A stretch of DNA of 64,000 nt from Owenia fusiformis (lineage: Eukaryota > Annelida > Polychaeta > Sabellida > Oweniidae). A program made the position numbers and the translations under genes. Location: the NCBI GenBank assembly GCA_903813345.2, contig CAIIXF020000002.1, positions 18,426,813 through 18,490,812 on the forward strand, given 5' to 3'. The notes under the pieces were generated by a model. It worked only from the letters and a program-made list of their open reading frames with translations, did not search any database and was not told the origin of the DNA. Positions 44,416-58,500 of this stretch are shown in pieces. The number at the start of each line of letters is the position of its first letter. Position 1 is the stretch's first letter.

Positions 44416-47237
44416 ACACTATGTACCTAAATAACGTACTGGTTTCGATAATTATGAAGCAAGCCAAATGAAGTTACAACTGTAACATATCTGTAAAAAG
44501 TATACGGTATTCGCTTAACTTAAATTCACCCATAGTTTCAGTATCAATTTAAATAGAATATTTAGTAACACGAAGTAGCATATCACAACTAACATCGTGC
44601 TTGCTTGAATGATTTGATCCAAATCTCGATTCAAATGGAAATCATGGTATTCATGGGCCTGGCCCGTATATGACCCTGGAAGGTCGGGCCGAAAATTGTG
44701 ATATGGATCCACATTTTCTTTTCGTAATGGTGTTTTAAAATGTTATCTTGGTTTGAATACATTATGTGTTTAATATAGTAATGTATTTATCAACGAAATA
44801 TTTTTTTAAAAATACGAAATTATTACTAGATTCAGGTTGGCCTAGTTTGTGAATTTCTAACCCGTTTTCGGAAGTCAAGGAGCACCAAGCCAATAAAATG
44901 CATGTAGTGACCTTGACTGTCTCCCGGGAAGTGTTAACAATGTTTGGAACCTCGTGGGAACTGACTGAGAACGATGGATGAATGGTGGGTATAGCACTTA
45001 TAGTTATTCTAATATTTTATTTTCCGTGTCTCAGCTCTGTAGGTTGAGGGAGACAGTGCAATAGATCGAGAAACATTGCATGATTCATTGTACCACGTCG
45101 ACATCTTTCAAAAGACGTGATTCGGTATTTATGACGTTATAAATATAGATGGCATTTTCTCATATGACTAACCAAGATAATCTGAACCAAGATACAGCCA
45201 TCTTTACCCCATGCAAGATATTGCCATCTTTCATCCTAAAAAGTCACACGTGTAAGATGAGATTTACTTGTGACATCACTGGTCTATAAACATGTTTTTA
45301 GGTGGGATACATAAATTCTAAGCGTTAGAATTAGTTGTTACGAAAATGTATAGCTTAAGATTGGGGCTATAGTGGTACGACATGAAAGCTCCAGTCCAAC
45401 ATTTTTAAAAAGCTCAACGATCCTTCATTTACTTTTCAAACAAGTTCAAAAAATGTGAACAAACTTGACATTTATTAGGAAGTTGTAATAAAGCATGACT
45501 ATTTAAAATCGCCGACATCTTTCTAGACTTGTTTCAGCAAATTTAATTTCCGGTTTCCCGATCTTTTCAGCCTTCATTTAAATCAGTTTGAATTATAGTA
45601 TCTGTAGATTCAAGAAGATAATTACGACCTATTTCCTTCTTCAATCAAAGTGGACAACTCATTTAACACAGATTTGTACTCAAAGCAAACCAAAACATCT
45701 TAATCTAAATAACTACGGTGAATATGAATCATGTTCACAAACAGTTTTGCATGAAGTTGGATTGAGTCGCACATTAATGTTTCGTAATGTCGGGTAGACT
45801 CAAAAACGCTAAATCCTTCGGAGTATTAAATTCAATCAAATATGATTTGCACCAGCACTTTAATCATCTAACATCCACATTTAACCAGCACATGTGAAGT
45901 TGGCAGAATAAGTTGTATAAAGTCGAAATAAGAAGAAAACACCGGTGCTAGGCGATCGTCCAGAATGTTTAATTGTATTTGCTTGCGTACAGAAACGTCA
46001 TGGTGATGGTATCGCAAGTCATTTCAATATTGCTGTTCATGTTGTTCGTGCCAACTACAGTTACACCCAACGTTGCTGTGTGAGGCAGCCGCAGATATAA
46101 CTCACGTTAACGTATTGTCAAAATGGCGAAGATTCAAACAGCTGAATTGTGTGCTTCAAGTAAACGTAAGAAAAATTAGATGAAATCTAAGCTCATATGA
46201 AAGCTACCAAAGTAACTAAGCTTGTATTCGAGAATGCTACCGGATTAACCTATTGATTTGCATACATTTATCCGTCAGTTTGACCTCGATAGTCGGTGTA
46301 AGTTGCTGCTTTAATAACCAGATTAAATCGTGATTTAGCCCAGCTACTTGGTTTGGGGCGAAAGCTGGCAACTAACGGGACGCACGGGAGGTATTTAAAT
46401 GAGTTTGCCATCAAATTGCAAATCAAATTTTGTTAATTATACTGACTCAACAACCACACAGTAGCTTACAATATGAAAATGTTGAAAAGGAATTATAGCT
46501 CCTCCATTTTCGATCGAATCTTCTGTGTAACGGTAAACCCATTCATGGCGTTCCAATTCACTTCATCTTTCGTCTCGGACTGTCGCTCAGGAGATTACTG
46601 TACAAATGTACCGAACACGGCCCTTTCTTTTAGCAAGTTAAATTTTTATCCAACACACAACAAATAGCCTTTGAATCAATTTGATCACCTCATTTACAAT
46701 GTATATTGTTAGTGCTCAATTGAGGTCGATTTAAAAATGAAAAAGAGATGAATCCGGTTTCAAAAATAGAGAAATCATGTTTTTCTTTGGCAGGGATGTA
46801 CATGATTCAGAAAACAACTGTGTTTCAATTTTTATTTTTAGTGTCCACTGCACATGGCCGTTATATGAACGAAGCAAAGACCGTGACTATTTTTAATTCA
46901 AGCCCATTTTGTGCGTGATTCACTGAACAGTTTAAAGTGAATTTAATAGCCTCGTTTATTTAGAGGGAATATGACTTAGCAATAATTTGGATTACGGCTA
47001 ATTAATATAATTTCGGATAACTTTTAAGAGGATAATTTCGGATATAACTTTTCTTGTTGAATCTCGATTAGATAAAAAGGTAAGTAAAACTTTTCAAGAT
47101 ATGACCTCGTATTAAAATGGCGACCAATAATTTAGTTTATTAGATAACTGCGACAAAATGGCGACCAACCAAATGTGTATGCCGCAGTTTTCTTTTCTTA
47201 ATAATTCAAATGCCATTTAGAATCCGAGGCGAGTCAG
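44416..47237. other. Intergenic, no gene seen
   Basis: About 2.8 kb without a supported frame on either strand or a clear repeat. Short frames at 44515-44712, 45588-45797 and 46473-46667 match nothing and lack splice context. Confidence 0.5.
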
Positions 47238-47970
47238 TTAAGGTCTCGGGGTAGTTATCAGAAATTTACACCAAACAGGAAATGAAAAAACCACGTGGAT
47301 TTTAGAATTTTTTGAAGTAAGATAACAGAGTTCTGCTTTGATCTTCAGTCAGTTGTACTACTCCCAAATATCATTTACATAGCCATGATCATAATGGTCA
47401 TGGTCAAAATGACCCTTTCATGCTGAAATAGCTTTTACAGCCCTCTAGAAATTGTGACTGAAAAGGGTTATAAAAGTTAGCGTTTCGGAAAGGTCACTGA
47501 ACAGAATATGTTGAACTTTTCAGAAAATGTACCCAACATATTGCTTTAAATGATAGGAACTTTGAAAAATTGAATTCATTTCTAGAAATAGAGAAAAAAT
47601 GAAAAAATGATTTTAAATGACCACAATTTTTGTTTCAAAGATTTTTTTCATTTTCAAAGCTCCTATCACGTAAAACGAGATATTGGGCACATTTTCTGAA
47701 AAATTCAAAATATTCTGTTCAGTGACCTTTCCGAAACGCTAACTTTGAAATTTTTTCAGTCACAATTTCAGAGGGTTAAAAAAGCTATTTCAGCAAGATA
47801 AGGGTCATTTGGACCATGGCAATTGTGATCCTGGTCATGTAATATAAATAATATATGGGAGTAGTAAAATATCAAAGCAGAACTCTGTTATCTAAGTTCC
47901 AAAAATTTAAAATCCACATGTTTTTTCATTTCCTGTTTGGTGTAAACTGATAACTACCCTGACACCTTAA
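47238..47970. mobile_element. TTAA-flanked fold-back element, 733 bp
   Basis: TTAAGGTCTCGGGGTAGTTA at the left and TAACTACCCTGACACCTTAA at the right. The TTAA flanks and inverted arms of about 340 bp match elements at 7597-8314 and 8311-8958 (for example CATTTTCTGAAAAATTCAAAA, AACAGAGTTCTG). The outermost GTAGTTATCAG segment is also found as a solo end near 10170-10190. No coding capacity. Confidence 0.85.
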
Positions 47971-49542
47971 AACGAGTACACTGAAAGAAATTTTACAAAA
48001 CTTACGATGAAAGTTTATCCAGCTAAAATTGAATACACTGTTATGGGCAATCCGCAAAATATTTGGTTCGGCTCTTCAGGCGGGACAAGAGGGCTAAAAA
48101 TTCATAATAAGATAGAAATTAATTGAGGAAATATGTTTATTCAAGATTAAAATTTTAAGTTCATAATCATGTTTCATAATCAAACTAAAAGGTAGCTGTC
48201 GACGCTATCAATTTTTTATTTCAAAGCTAGAAACATTTTGATTCACCATGTTAGGGTGTACACGTGAAGGTATATGATTCTAGCGACTCCTTTTCAGTCT
48301 TGGTCGCTTTCGGCCCACTACGCCCTAAAGTACATTCACTAAACGCATGCGCGTGAATTGATCGAGGGCCAAACCAAAACGATTCGCAGATTGCCCTTAT
48401 AGCCAAAATATGCGTTTACATGATTTTTGGGATTCTTAAAGAGGAAAGCAATCAAGCACAAATGTATTGTTGAATGATAATAGAAAAAGGAATTAGTAAT
48501 ATATAATTAGTTGTTTTATTGATGTGTTTAGCACATACTCAATGTTCAACAGAGTGTGCCCATTTCATGCAAGCGCAAAGGATGGTGGAAATCTGCCAGT
48601 AATATAAGGAAGTTATAGCTGGTCCTACTATGTAAAGAGAATGCATGTTTGTATACCAAGGAGACCCTTTCCTGAGCATAACATGATTTGGGCAAAAAGG
48701 ATGTCGAACCGCACTTTCCTTCTTTCCCATTTTTCTTTTTTCATCCTTTCTTCATCAGTACATATATCTAATTATAAGTTATTCAATGATTCGAGTGAAA
48801 TACAGAAAATATTCTTCCCGAGAAGGTTGTATTTCACGATGCGCTAGCAGAGTCCCTTGGCTTGGGGCCGGAGAAACAGATCAACCTTCTCACCCCAGAG
48901 ATATTTTACATCGATATTCCTTCAAAATCTTTATGGCCTTGTTTGCTTTTTATTGTATTATACGAGACGTTTATTTTCTTTCTTTTTTCTTCAATTTCGT
49001 CAGCTGGAAGTGCAGTGTAGCGAAACGTTTTTTCGACTTTCGTCTGCCATATTGGATTTTAAAATTTTTTACTAGTTCATGAAAACAATATGCATGCTTC
49101 ATATTGATCTTTTTATATTCACAGATGTGTGTTTTTTATCCTAAAATTATAAATTGTGATGATCACCGTATCATTTCCTGATATTCAAATCAGATATTTC
49201 TAGCGAAAATGCAAATATTAGCATGCGTTGGTGTAAACTGATTACCATTGATTTTTTTCAGTAATAGTCATATCCTGGATGGAAATCTGGGGCGTTGGGA
49301 TACTAGACCGTATCCCAACGCTGACGTCTTTTTCACTCTGTATCCAACGCTTAGTGGAATGTGCGTGTAAATACAGGATATATTTAAGTCATGTGCACCA
49401 ATCAGATTGCAGGGAATTTCACCATCATGGAATAATATCCTTTGGTCAACTACCCTTTTTATCCACCAATACCCTTCTTGCTCCGCTGTTATGTTCCCTA
49501 AATCAGTGTTATGTTTTATTTTCAGAAAAGCTGTTGTTTGAG
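47971..49542. other. 5' flank of the fusion gene
   Basis: No gene seen. A short palindrome GTTGGGATACTAGACCGTAT followed by CCCAAC lies at 49294-49319. No convincing TATA box or initiator is visible near 49543. TTTTATTTTCAG at 49513-49524 could be an acceptor if a non-coding 5' exon exists. Confidence 0.45.
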
Positions 49543-49597
49543 ATGGATTATCGGTTCGTTCTAGTTTTCGCCCTGATGGTTCTACCACCAGCCTATG
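49543..49597 (+). other. Exon 1: signal peptide
   Basis: ATGGATTATCGG opens MDYRFVLVFALMVLPPAYG, a short basic start plus hydrophobic core, with likely cleavage near the Ala-Tyr-Gly end. The donor is G|GTAAAT, phase 1, matching the acceptor at 51797. Confidence 0.85.
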
Positions 49598-52500
49598 GTA
49601 AATCTTATTTCATTTTTCTTTGGCTGTTCACTCTTTAAATTAGAGGTCGATCTTGTGTACGGGTATATCCAATCAGAATACGGTATTGTATGCCTATTCT
49701 AGTGATATTGTATGACGCAAGAGTGGGAAATACCACAGAATTGTGATATTATATGACGCAAGAGGGGGAAATACCAAAGAATTGTGATATTGTATGACGC
49801 AAGAGGGGGAAATACCACAGAATTGTGATATTATATGACGCAAGAGGGGGAAATACCAAAGAATTGTGATATTGTATGACGCAAGAGGGGGAAATACCAC
49901 AGAATTGTGATATTATATGACGCAAGAGGGGGAAATACCAAAGAATTGTGATATTGTATGACGCAAGAGGGGGAAATACCACAGAATTGTGATATTATAT
50001 GACGCAAGAGGGGGAAATACCAAAGAATTGTGATATTATATGACGCAAGAGGGGGAAATACCACAGAATTGTGATATTGTATGACGCAAGAGGGGGGAAT
50101 ACCACAGAATTCATAGATGAACTTGTATCCATGTAAGAGTTATATTTTGATTTTCACAAGGAGATATGTTCATCTATGAATACTGGGTAATTTCTCCTCT
50201 TGTATGCCAACAAATTATATCTTAAGTTGATCAAATTTGCGAAATAAGGCAAGTCTATCTAATTTGTGTATATATGACTTGTTTCACGAGTTAAATAATA
50301 TATTAAAGACAGAGTGTCGGGGCAAATCGCCTATTGGCACTCTTTCCCATTGTAAAAGTAATGAACGATAACATGCCCTAGCGGCAATAGGTTTAATGCC
50401 CGGGGTTTAATGTTATCAGTTCCGACAATCACAAATAATCCCATACAAAGTGAGGCTCGTGAATCCACCAATAAAATAAGGAAAAAATTTCTCATAGACA
50501 TATGGGTGTAGCCTACATGAATAGACGCAATTTTACTTCCTGATTATTTCAAAATTGGCGTCCTACTCAAAATGTTCGGCGACCGGCAGTCCCCTTCTGG
50601 ATCGCGTAATAGAGCCAGTATATGTTTGGCGATTTAGAAAATCATGATACTACAAAGATAAAAAGGCTCAAGCATGCTATTCAAAACTTTCGGTAGCCGA
50701 ACTTACGTATTGCATATTTAGAAACTTTTTTATTTCGAATTCCTTGAAATCTTGAGCCATTTTCACACAAACAAGAAAAAATACATTATCTACTTTTCAA
50801 GGAGATAATCTAAATTGCACCAGGAGAGATTCTATTACCGCTTTATCCAGAGCTAATCTCAACGCATCTAAGTAATCCCCCTATCACACCAAACTAGTTC
50901 TTACCCGTTCTTGCCAGTCCTACGAAAACGTCGTAAAACGGGCTCAATCTGGCTGTGGTCGGGAAATATGTCTGAAATAATTAGCACTTCGTTCTTAAAC
51001 AGTCTTCAATACGTCCATCTCGTTCGCAGTTCGTTCAGGTCGCACCACGTCGCTGTGCAACGTAGTAGAACGCGTCCCTTAGTCTAGAAGGCCAACATGA
51101 CCTGATTACAGAACGGTATGGTCGCCATCGAATTTTGAATCGATTCAAAATTCTAAAATCACATTCCCGTCTGAGAACGTTCATAAAGTTCGTAAATAGA
51201 CCTTAGAAAGTTGCAGCTACGTTCATTCCGTTCGCACATTACGTTCATTCCGTTCGCACACAGTTTAAAACCAGTTTTGAAGAACGCAGTGGCAACTTGT
51301 TTGGTGTGATAGCTATATTTTTGCTAACTCGTTCATAAGCAGTGTTAAATACGTTCTTAATCAGTTTAAACCCGTTTGCAATTAGTTCTACCTCGTTCTC
51401 AACACGTCCTCAGACAGTTCAACTCGTTGTTAAAACGTCCCTAGTAGGATTGAAGTACGACGGTTCCGTTCGTAGTACGTCCAGCTCGTCGTTAGTACGT
51501 TGTCACTCGTTCTAATTGTAGAACGTGACGACCACGAGAACATTTTGAGCATTGTCTAAGTTCTAGAGGACCTACCCGTTCGAGTACGTTCGATGAAGTT
51601 TGTAAATAGATCCCAAACGGTTCTTAGTAGGTCCAGTCCGTTCGTACACAGTTGAAGCCCGTTTTCGAGAACGTAGTGAGAACTAGTTTGGTGTGATAGT
51701 AGGGTTATAACGACAAATTCCGAAATTTCAGAAAATTAAAAAGAAATTTCTAATATCTATCGAACGATAATGAATGCTTTAACCGCTTACATTTAAGGTG
51801 GGGTGGACAACTCGGGGACTGAGTTCATACTAATGTTTTTGGAAAACAGTCTGAGAGCGACTGATCCGACAGGAGCTGATGGCAGAATTCGCTTATTTGT
51901 TACCTCTAGAAAGTCTACACCGGTGAACGTATCAATTTCTTGCGAAGCCATCGGATTTAGCGGATCATATACAGTAATGGATGAGCAGTTTCAAACGGTA
52001 AGTAATGAAACTATCATGGTACCAAGATTAAATCAATGTGCGCAAGTATTCCTGACACGGAGGATAAATAAATATTGATTGATAATTCATTTGTAATGGA
52101 GTTCCCATAAATATCGCCAAGCGATTTTATTGTTATATTTGTGAAATTATTTTTTCTAGTCTTGGCCAAGCCCATGAGACACAAGTTGTTAGAGTAAGCC
52201 CAGATAGCCCAGGGTCTTGAAGCAAGACAACAATTTTTCTTATGATTTGTAGTCATTTTTGCAGTTTTCTAAACACAAACCCATATGTTTTCAAAATCCA
52301 CCAATTTCTTCGTATATTCAAGAGTTACTTCACATTCAAAAATCAAATGTATGCATCAACATTTTTTTATTTTGTATAATCCCATTTCGACGATTTTTGC
52401 TCATAAGATTCACACTAAACCAACATCGGTTTATCAGACTTGCTTTTGGCAAATGACGCTTTAAAATCATCAAGTTAAAAATACAGAAAAATCGATCGTG

Positions 52501-55500
52501 GGACTCTTTTTGTGACAAAAATTGTTATGCGATTTTTTCCTTTGTTTTTAGGTCGAGGTTGATACAAGTATACGCCTTACTGAAACAGAGAAAGTTGCTG
52601 ACAAAGGGCTACTCATCACCGCCGATGATGAAATAAGTGTATACATTGTCAACATGGAAGGCCTAAGTGTCGATGGGTCGTTGATCATACCAACTGAAGC
52701 ACTTGGCACTGAGTACATCACGACTACGTGGACACCCGAGAGAAGGACCAGTTTGTTTGGAATAGCAGGGACGCTTGACTCAACCAATGTTGTTATTAAA
52801 TCTACCCAAGAAATCACCTTTGATGGTACAACTCACGCTGCCGGGACAAACATCTCTTTAACGCTAGATCGCCTGGAGGCGTTCCAAGCCTCAAGTGAAT
52901 CCGATTTTTCGGGAACTGAAATATATTCCGATCAACCCATCGCTGTTTTCTCTGGAAATAAGAAGACCAGGGTTACAGACGGAGCATCGAGCAATACTGC
53001 TGACCATCTGGAGGAGATGTTGGTTCCAATTACGCAATGGGGAAAAGAATTTTACACAACCCCCACACCGGGTACCACCACGAGAGGACATTATATAAGG
53101 GTAAGAAACCTCTGGTCCAGTAATACCATTTTTGTGGTCCAGGAATTGGATAAAATGATAGACTATACAAAGGTAACAAAATAACACGAATCGATAATGA
53201 TGACCAATGCTCTCGTCTTCTTTTATTTCTGTTGGTAGCTGAGTCTGAGCTATTAACATTTACAAATTATTCCATCACCACCATAGTATCCAAAAGATAA
53301 TTGGCCTTTTCAAAGTGTAGAAAAGAATGGGGGTTCTTCAAGTCGGCGACACTGTTTGATAGTTTTATTATTCCAGGAACTCTACTTGGAGGAAAACGTA
53401 TTATTTGAACAGGGAACATTGTCAAATCATAGTAAGGCGAGAGAATACTAATGATCAAAGATATGACTGTCTAAAGTCACTTGCCAAATTATACCTAGTC
53501 AATCATTTTAAATTCCCTGTCCTATTCCCAGTTTACCTGCCCTATTTCCAGATGACAATGCCACTGGTTCATATACCTGGTCGTTTTGAGTTCCCTGTCT
53601 TATTCCCAGAATGCTATACCACATCTTGTTCATTAAATATCCCTTGCCCTAATCTTAGATTGCCATACCAGACCTGGTCCTTTAGGTTCCCTGCCCAATT
53701 CCCAGATTCCCTTACCGCATCTGGACCTTTAATCAGGTCTCATGCCCTATTCCCAGATTGCTATACCACATCTAGTTCGTTTAGGTCTCCTGCCCTATTC
53801 CCAGATTACCATACCAGGCCCTGTCGTTTTAAGTTCCTTGTCCTATTCCCAAATTGCCAGACCATACACCTGGACATTTTAGATTCCCTGCCCTATTCCA
53901 TGATTGCCATAAAAGCCCTGTCATTTTTAAGTTCCCTGCCCTATTCCCAGATTGCCATACCAGACCCTGTCGTTTTAAGTTCCCTGCCCTATTCCCAAAT
54001 TGCCATACCATACACCTGGACATTTTAGGTTCCACGCCCTATTCCCAGATCGCCATACATGTAACATACACCTTGACATTTTAGATTCCTCGCCCTATTC
54101 CCAGATTGCCATACATGTACCATACACCTTGACATTTTAAGTTCCCTGCCCTATTCCCAAATTGCCATACCATACACCTGGACTTTTTAGGTTCCCCGCC
54201 CTATTCCCAGATCGCCATACATGTAACATACACCTTGACATTTTAGATTCCTCGCCCTATTCCCAAATTGCCATACATGTACCATACACCTTGACATTTT
54301 AGATTCCTCGCCCTATTCCCAGATTGCCATACCAGACCCTGTCGTTTTAAGTTCCCTACCCTATTCCCAGATCGCCATACCAGACCTTGTCGTTTTAAGT
54401 TCCCTGCCCTATTCCCAGATTGCCATACATGTACCATACACCATGACATTTTAGGTTCCCTGCCCTATTCCCAGATTGCCATACCAGACCCTGTCGTTTT
54501 AACATCCCTGCTCTATTCCCAAATTGCCATGCATGTACCATACACCTTGACATTTTAGGTTCCCTGCCCTATTCCCAGATTGCCATACCAGACCCTGTCC
54601 TTTTAAGTTTCCTGCCTTATTCCCAGATTGCCATACCATACATCTGGACATTTTAGGTTCCCTGCCCTATTCCCAGATTGCCATATCAGACCCTGTCGTT
54701 TTAAGTTCCCTGCCCTATTCCCAAATTGCCATACCATACATCTGGACATTTTAGGTTCCCTGCCCTATTCTCAGATTGCCGCACCATACCATGTCCTTTT
54801 GAATTCCCTGGTCCATTTCCAGACTCAATAACATTTTAACGTTTTAGCTTACAGCAGGAGAAGATGCAGTGAACTATTGGGTGACGGGGACGAGTGACTT
54901 CTCAAGTAATGGAACACTAACCAATAAGGCAGATTTTGCAGATGTAAGATGTTATCATTATCAAAACAAATTAATATCTTATTTAATTCAATCGCTAAAC
55001 CACGATATCAGGCTACAATAAACACCAAAGTAATTTCATCTTGATATAACATGATTGTTAGAAAATGTCTATTTTATTCATGGCTAGTTTTGTAAGTACA
55101 AACCTTTTTTTTAGATAACGGTACCAGCGGCGACCTACGTAAGCATAATATCGGACAAACCCATCAGTGCTTTCAAGTTCATACTCAGTCAGGTAAATAC
55201 ACTCAGCCAGGGATATACTCACTGGAACATTACTAGATAATGCGCAACAGCAAATAGCGTATTATTATTACCACCTTGCCGGGCCAGTTCTAGGGGTTTT
55301 AGTGCTAGTTTAGAAGGTTCGGCCCTCGGCCCAATATTTCACTATATTGCCCTTAGAAATGACGTTATTGTACTATTATGGTCTCCTCACCTCCATTACG
55401 TCAACTTCAGGTAGCGTTTCACGATGGATTCAATCGGAGTATTGAACATTTGTTAGTCAGTGTTTGTATCACGGTAATTGTAGTTATCAATTTAATTTGC

Positions 55501-58500
55501 GTTACAATTTTACTATTAGTCTGTAAGTATAAATGTCTCAATGTATATTCTGTATTGGAACAAACATTTTAGGCATAAAGTGCTTTTGAAATAAATAGGG
55601 GAGGACATATTTATTTGACACCCTGTACACGTATACTCATCCGAACAATTTTAGCTAGATGGTTCCAATGGCGTTCGGATTAGACAGGTTTTACTGCACT
55701 AGAATATACTGTGTTATTTTGTTGCCCTTTAGACAACAGGAACGACCGAAGCGGCTGATCCAGCTATGATAATGCTTGTCCCAACAGTCCAATGGAAAAC
55801 TGCCTACACCGTTATCAGCCCACCAGCGGCTTCCGGAACCTACGAACACTATTTGGCAATCGGTAAGACACACAAGATAACTGCAGTACATGTTGACTAT
55901 ACATGTTTGATTTTCAATTTCAAGCTGTTTTGAATTATCATGGATCATTTTAATTAAGATCCTACGACCCAAGTTAACTTCATTATTTTGAAAGAAATTC
56001 TACTTTAGTTGGTTTTTATGTTAAAACAAACTGATAAAGGAAAATAAATGGATATTTATATAAATCAAATATTTAGGTAATGTACCCCTGAGTCATGACT
56101 GTATCTGCTATTTCAGTTGTTGAAAGTGGGCGCGAAGATACACTAGTACATGACAACGAGGCGTTTAATGTCACCGATTACCCTTGGAACAGTATACCTG
56201 GAACAAATTATGTTGGGACTTGGATACCTGTAGCGGAAGGTAGTGGTTTTATCAGTTGTAGACGTTTCTGGTAGAATTTCAATTTTGGAATTTATTGTTC
56301 AAATATTTGTTGTGTATTGAAAGAATCCATATGAGCACTTGACTCAATGTGAAGTAGATTACAAGTGGATTGTTCCTTCCTTAAGCGAAGACCGAGTTCT
56401 AGGGAAAGATCAAACAATCCACAAATTATATATTTTACAAGATCTGCTGAATTTTCAAATATCAGGCCTGGCTATGTGAATCACATATCATTGACACCCT
56501 TTCGTCACTTTACATGTATAGTTCACACGTTCTTTTAATTTTCAGGTGCCCATACACTTTCTAACACTGACAGTATTGGCCAATTCTCTGGTTACCTGTA
56601 TGGAAAGCAGTTAGCGGAATCCTATGGCTTTCCCCTAGGAATGAGGAACGAGTTATCTAACGCAGTGAGTACAACTACAGTAACCATACACTTCTCTCTA
56701 TAAGATTATATTTGTATCATTTCAAAACGTCACATTCTTAAACCGTGAAATATGGCTTCTTAAGTTCAACATACACCAATGGGACAATGTTATCTCCATA
56801 CACTTAGCGTGATTGTCGAACCTCGTAGTACGCCACGGGGCTTTGCCTCACGATGCCCCATCGATTTCCAAGGTAGGCTACTTCATGGTCGCGAAGTCCC
56901 ACGGAGTCCGACCAAGCTTCGTCAAGATCTGATGATCCGTTCATTATTTCCATTGCGCATCGTGAGACACCTTTTGCCCATGCGACGTATCGATTGACTT
57001 GTTGGATCAAAATGTCGGTGGTGGCAAAACTTTCTAAACTTTTGAGGGGCCGGACTCGATCTCGATGGGGAACGGTGGGACTCGATGGGACTCCATGCAT
57101 GGGGCAAAGTCAATGAGGTTCCATGGGACCTCGTGGGACTCGAGAAAAAGAAAATACTGGATTATGTTGGTGCTGCCATCTTTATATCGGCCCAGAACCT
57201 ATGGCTGGGATTTTGCCTTATTAGTTGGAAGATTACCGATGTACCGATTGTATATCCGACTAACTTCTGTTTTGTAATCATAATTGTTACACCTCCCCTC
57301 CTTCTCCCCATCGGTGTGCACTGGGCTTTACTTCCGAGTCATGGCCAATCGGAGAATGAGGAACATATGTGATTTAATCATTAGTATTATTTTATTGTTA
57401 GCCCTGCGTGGTGACGGCGAGTGTGATAGGCGATGGCACAGATAATGACTGTGACGGAAGGGTAGACGAGGAAAATTGTGCAGCCGATCCCGCAGGTACG
57501 TCTACCCAATAATACCAGATTAGCTTATCATAATTTTCACAGCATTTGTTCATAAATTGTAGAACTGCAAACACTTTTTCCATTCTAAAATCTTAAATAA
57601 CTTGTTGGTACTATTTATATTATCATTAAATATTCTCAAAGATGACGACGGGGACGGAAACGAAGACGAGGATTGCGCAGCACCCCATTGTGGTACACCA
57701 CCAAGCGACGCGAACGCTAATATTACGGGGACTAACTACAACTATCCTGAATCGATCACGTACACATGCCATGAGAACTGCACTATCCAGGGGACAGAAG
57801 ATACTAGCGAGAGTATTCAGTGTCAATCGGACGGCACATGGACTGCTCACACCCCATGTGATTGCTCTGGCGACGACGGAGGCGGCGGAGACGGTAATGG
57901 AAAACGTTTAATGTTAATGTATGACGTTTTGAAACCTTGAAAAATGTAAAATGTGGACTATACTTCTAAATATTTCTACATGTTCAAAAATCGGAATTCA
58001 TATTTTAAAAACGAATTGAAAAGAATCTTTATGAGCCCACTTAGTTATCCAGTCTACCAGTGATAGGCTAACAATCAAATAATGGACAAATTATACTTAT
58101 TCCTTTTATTAAAACATTATAACCTTTGCTGTTTTCGTCATTGGGCATACAATGATTATCTTGACATGGCAAAACAAATAATTATAATGAGTTAAATGTA
58201 TCTCTTAATCACAAACAAATATCAATCTTAATCAATTTCCAGTGGCTGGAGATCCTCACGTGATGATCAACGTCAAAGGGGTAGATAAACCAGTATGTTT
58301 CGACTTCACGGCCCCCGCTGGAAAGGTCATACAAATCCTCTCTGTGCCCTCAAAAAGTAAGTTTATGTTGGAAAAGAAAGTGGGCAGTAAGATCTGTAAA
58401 TCCTAACAGATACTTTGGGAAGTCAGGAATTTCTAAAGTCCAACTGTTTTAAAATTTGTTACTATGACGCCAGTTGACTAAAAGATTTTTCAACATCAAG

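Noticed and set aside
44115-44471. 118-codon + strand frame
   Set aside because: Lies within MITE A, whose other copy at 1008-1312 has no matching open frame.
53405-54028. 207-codon + strand frame in intron 3
   Set aside because: It runs through the 48-58-bp tandem array. The exon 3 donor and exon 4 acceptor skip it.
55378-55572. 64-codon frame with a transmembrane-like stretch in intron 5
   Set aside because: No acceptor or donor allows it to join the gene in phase, and the hydrophobic part comes from AT-rich sequence.
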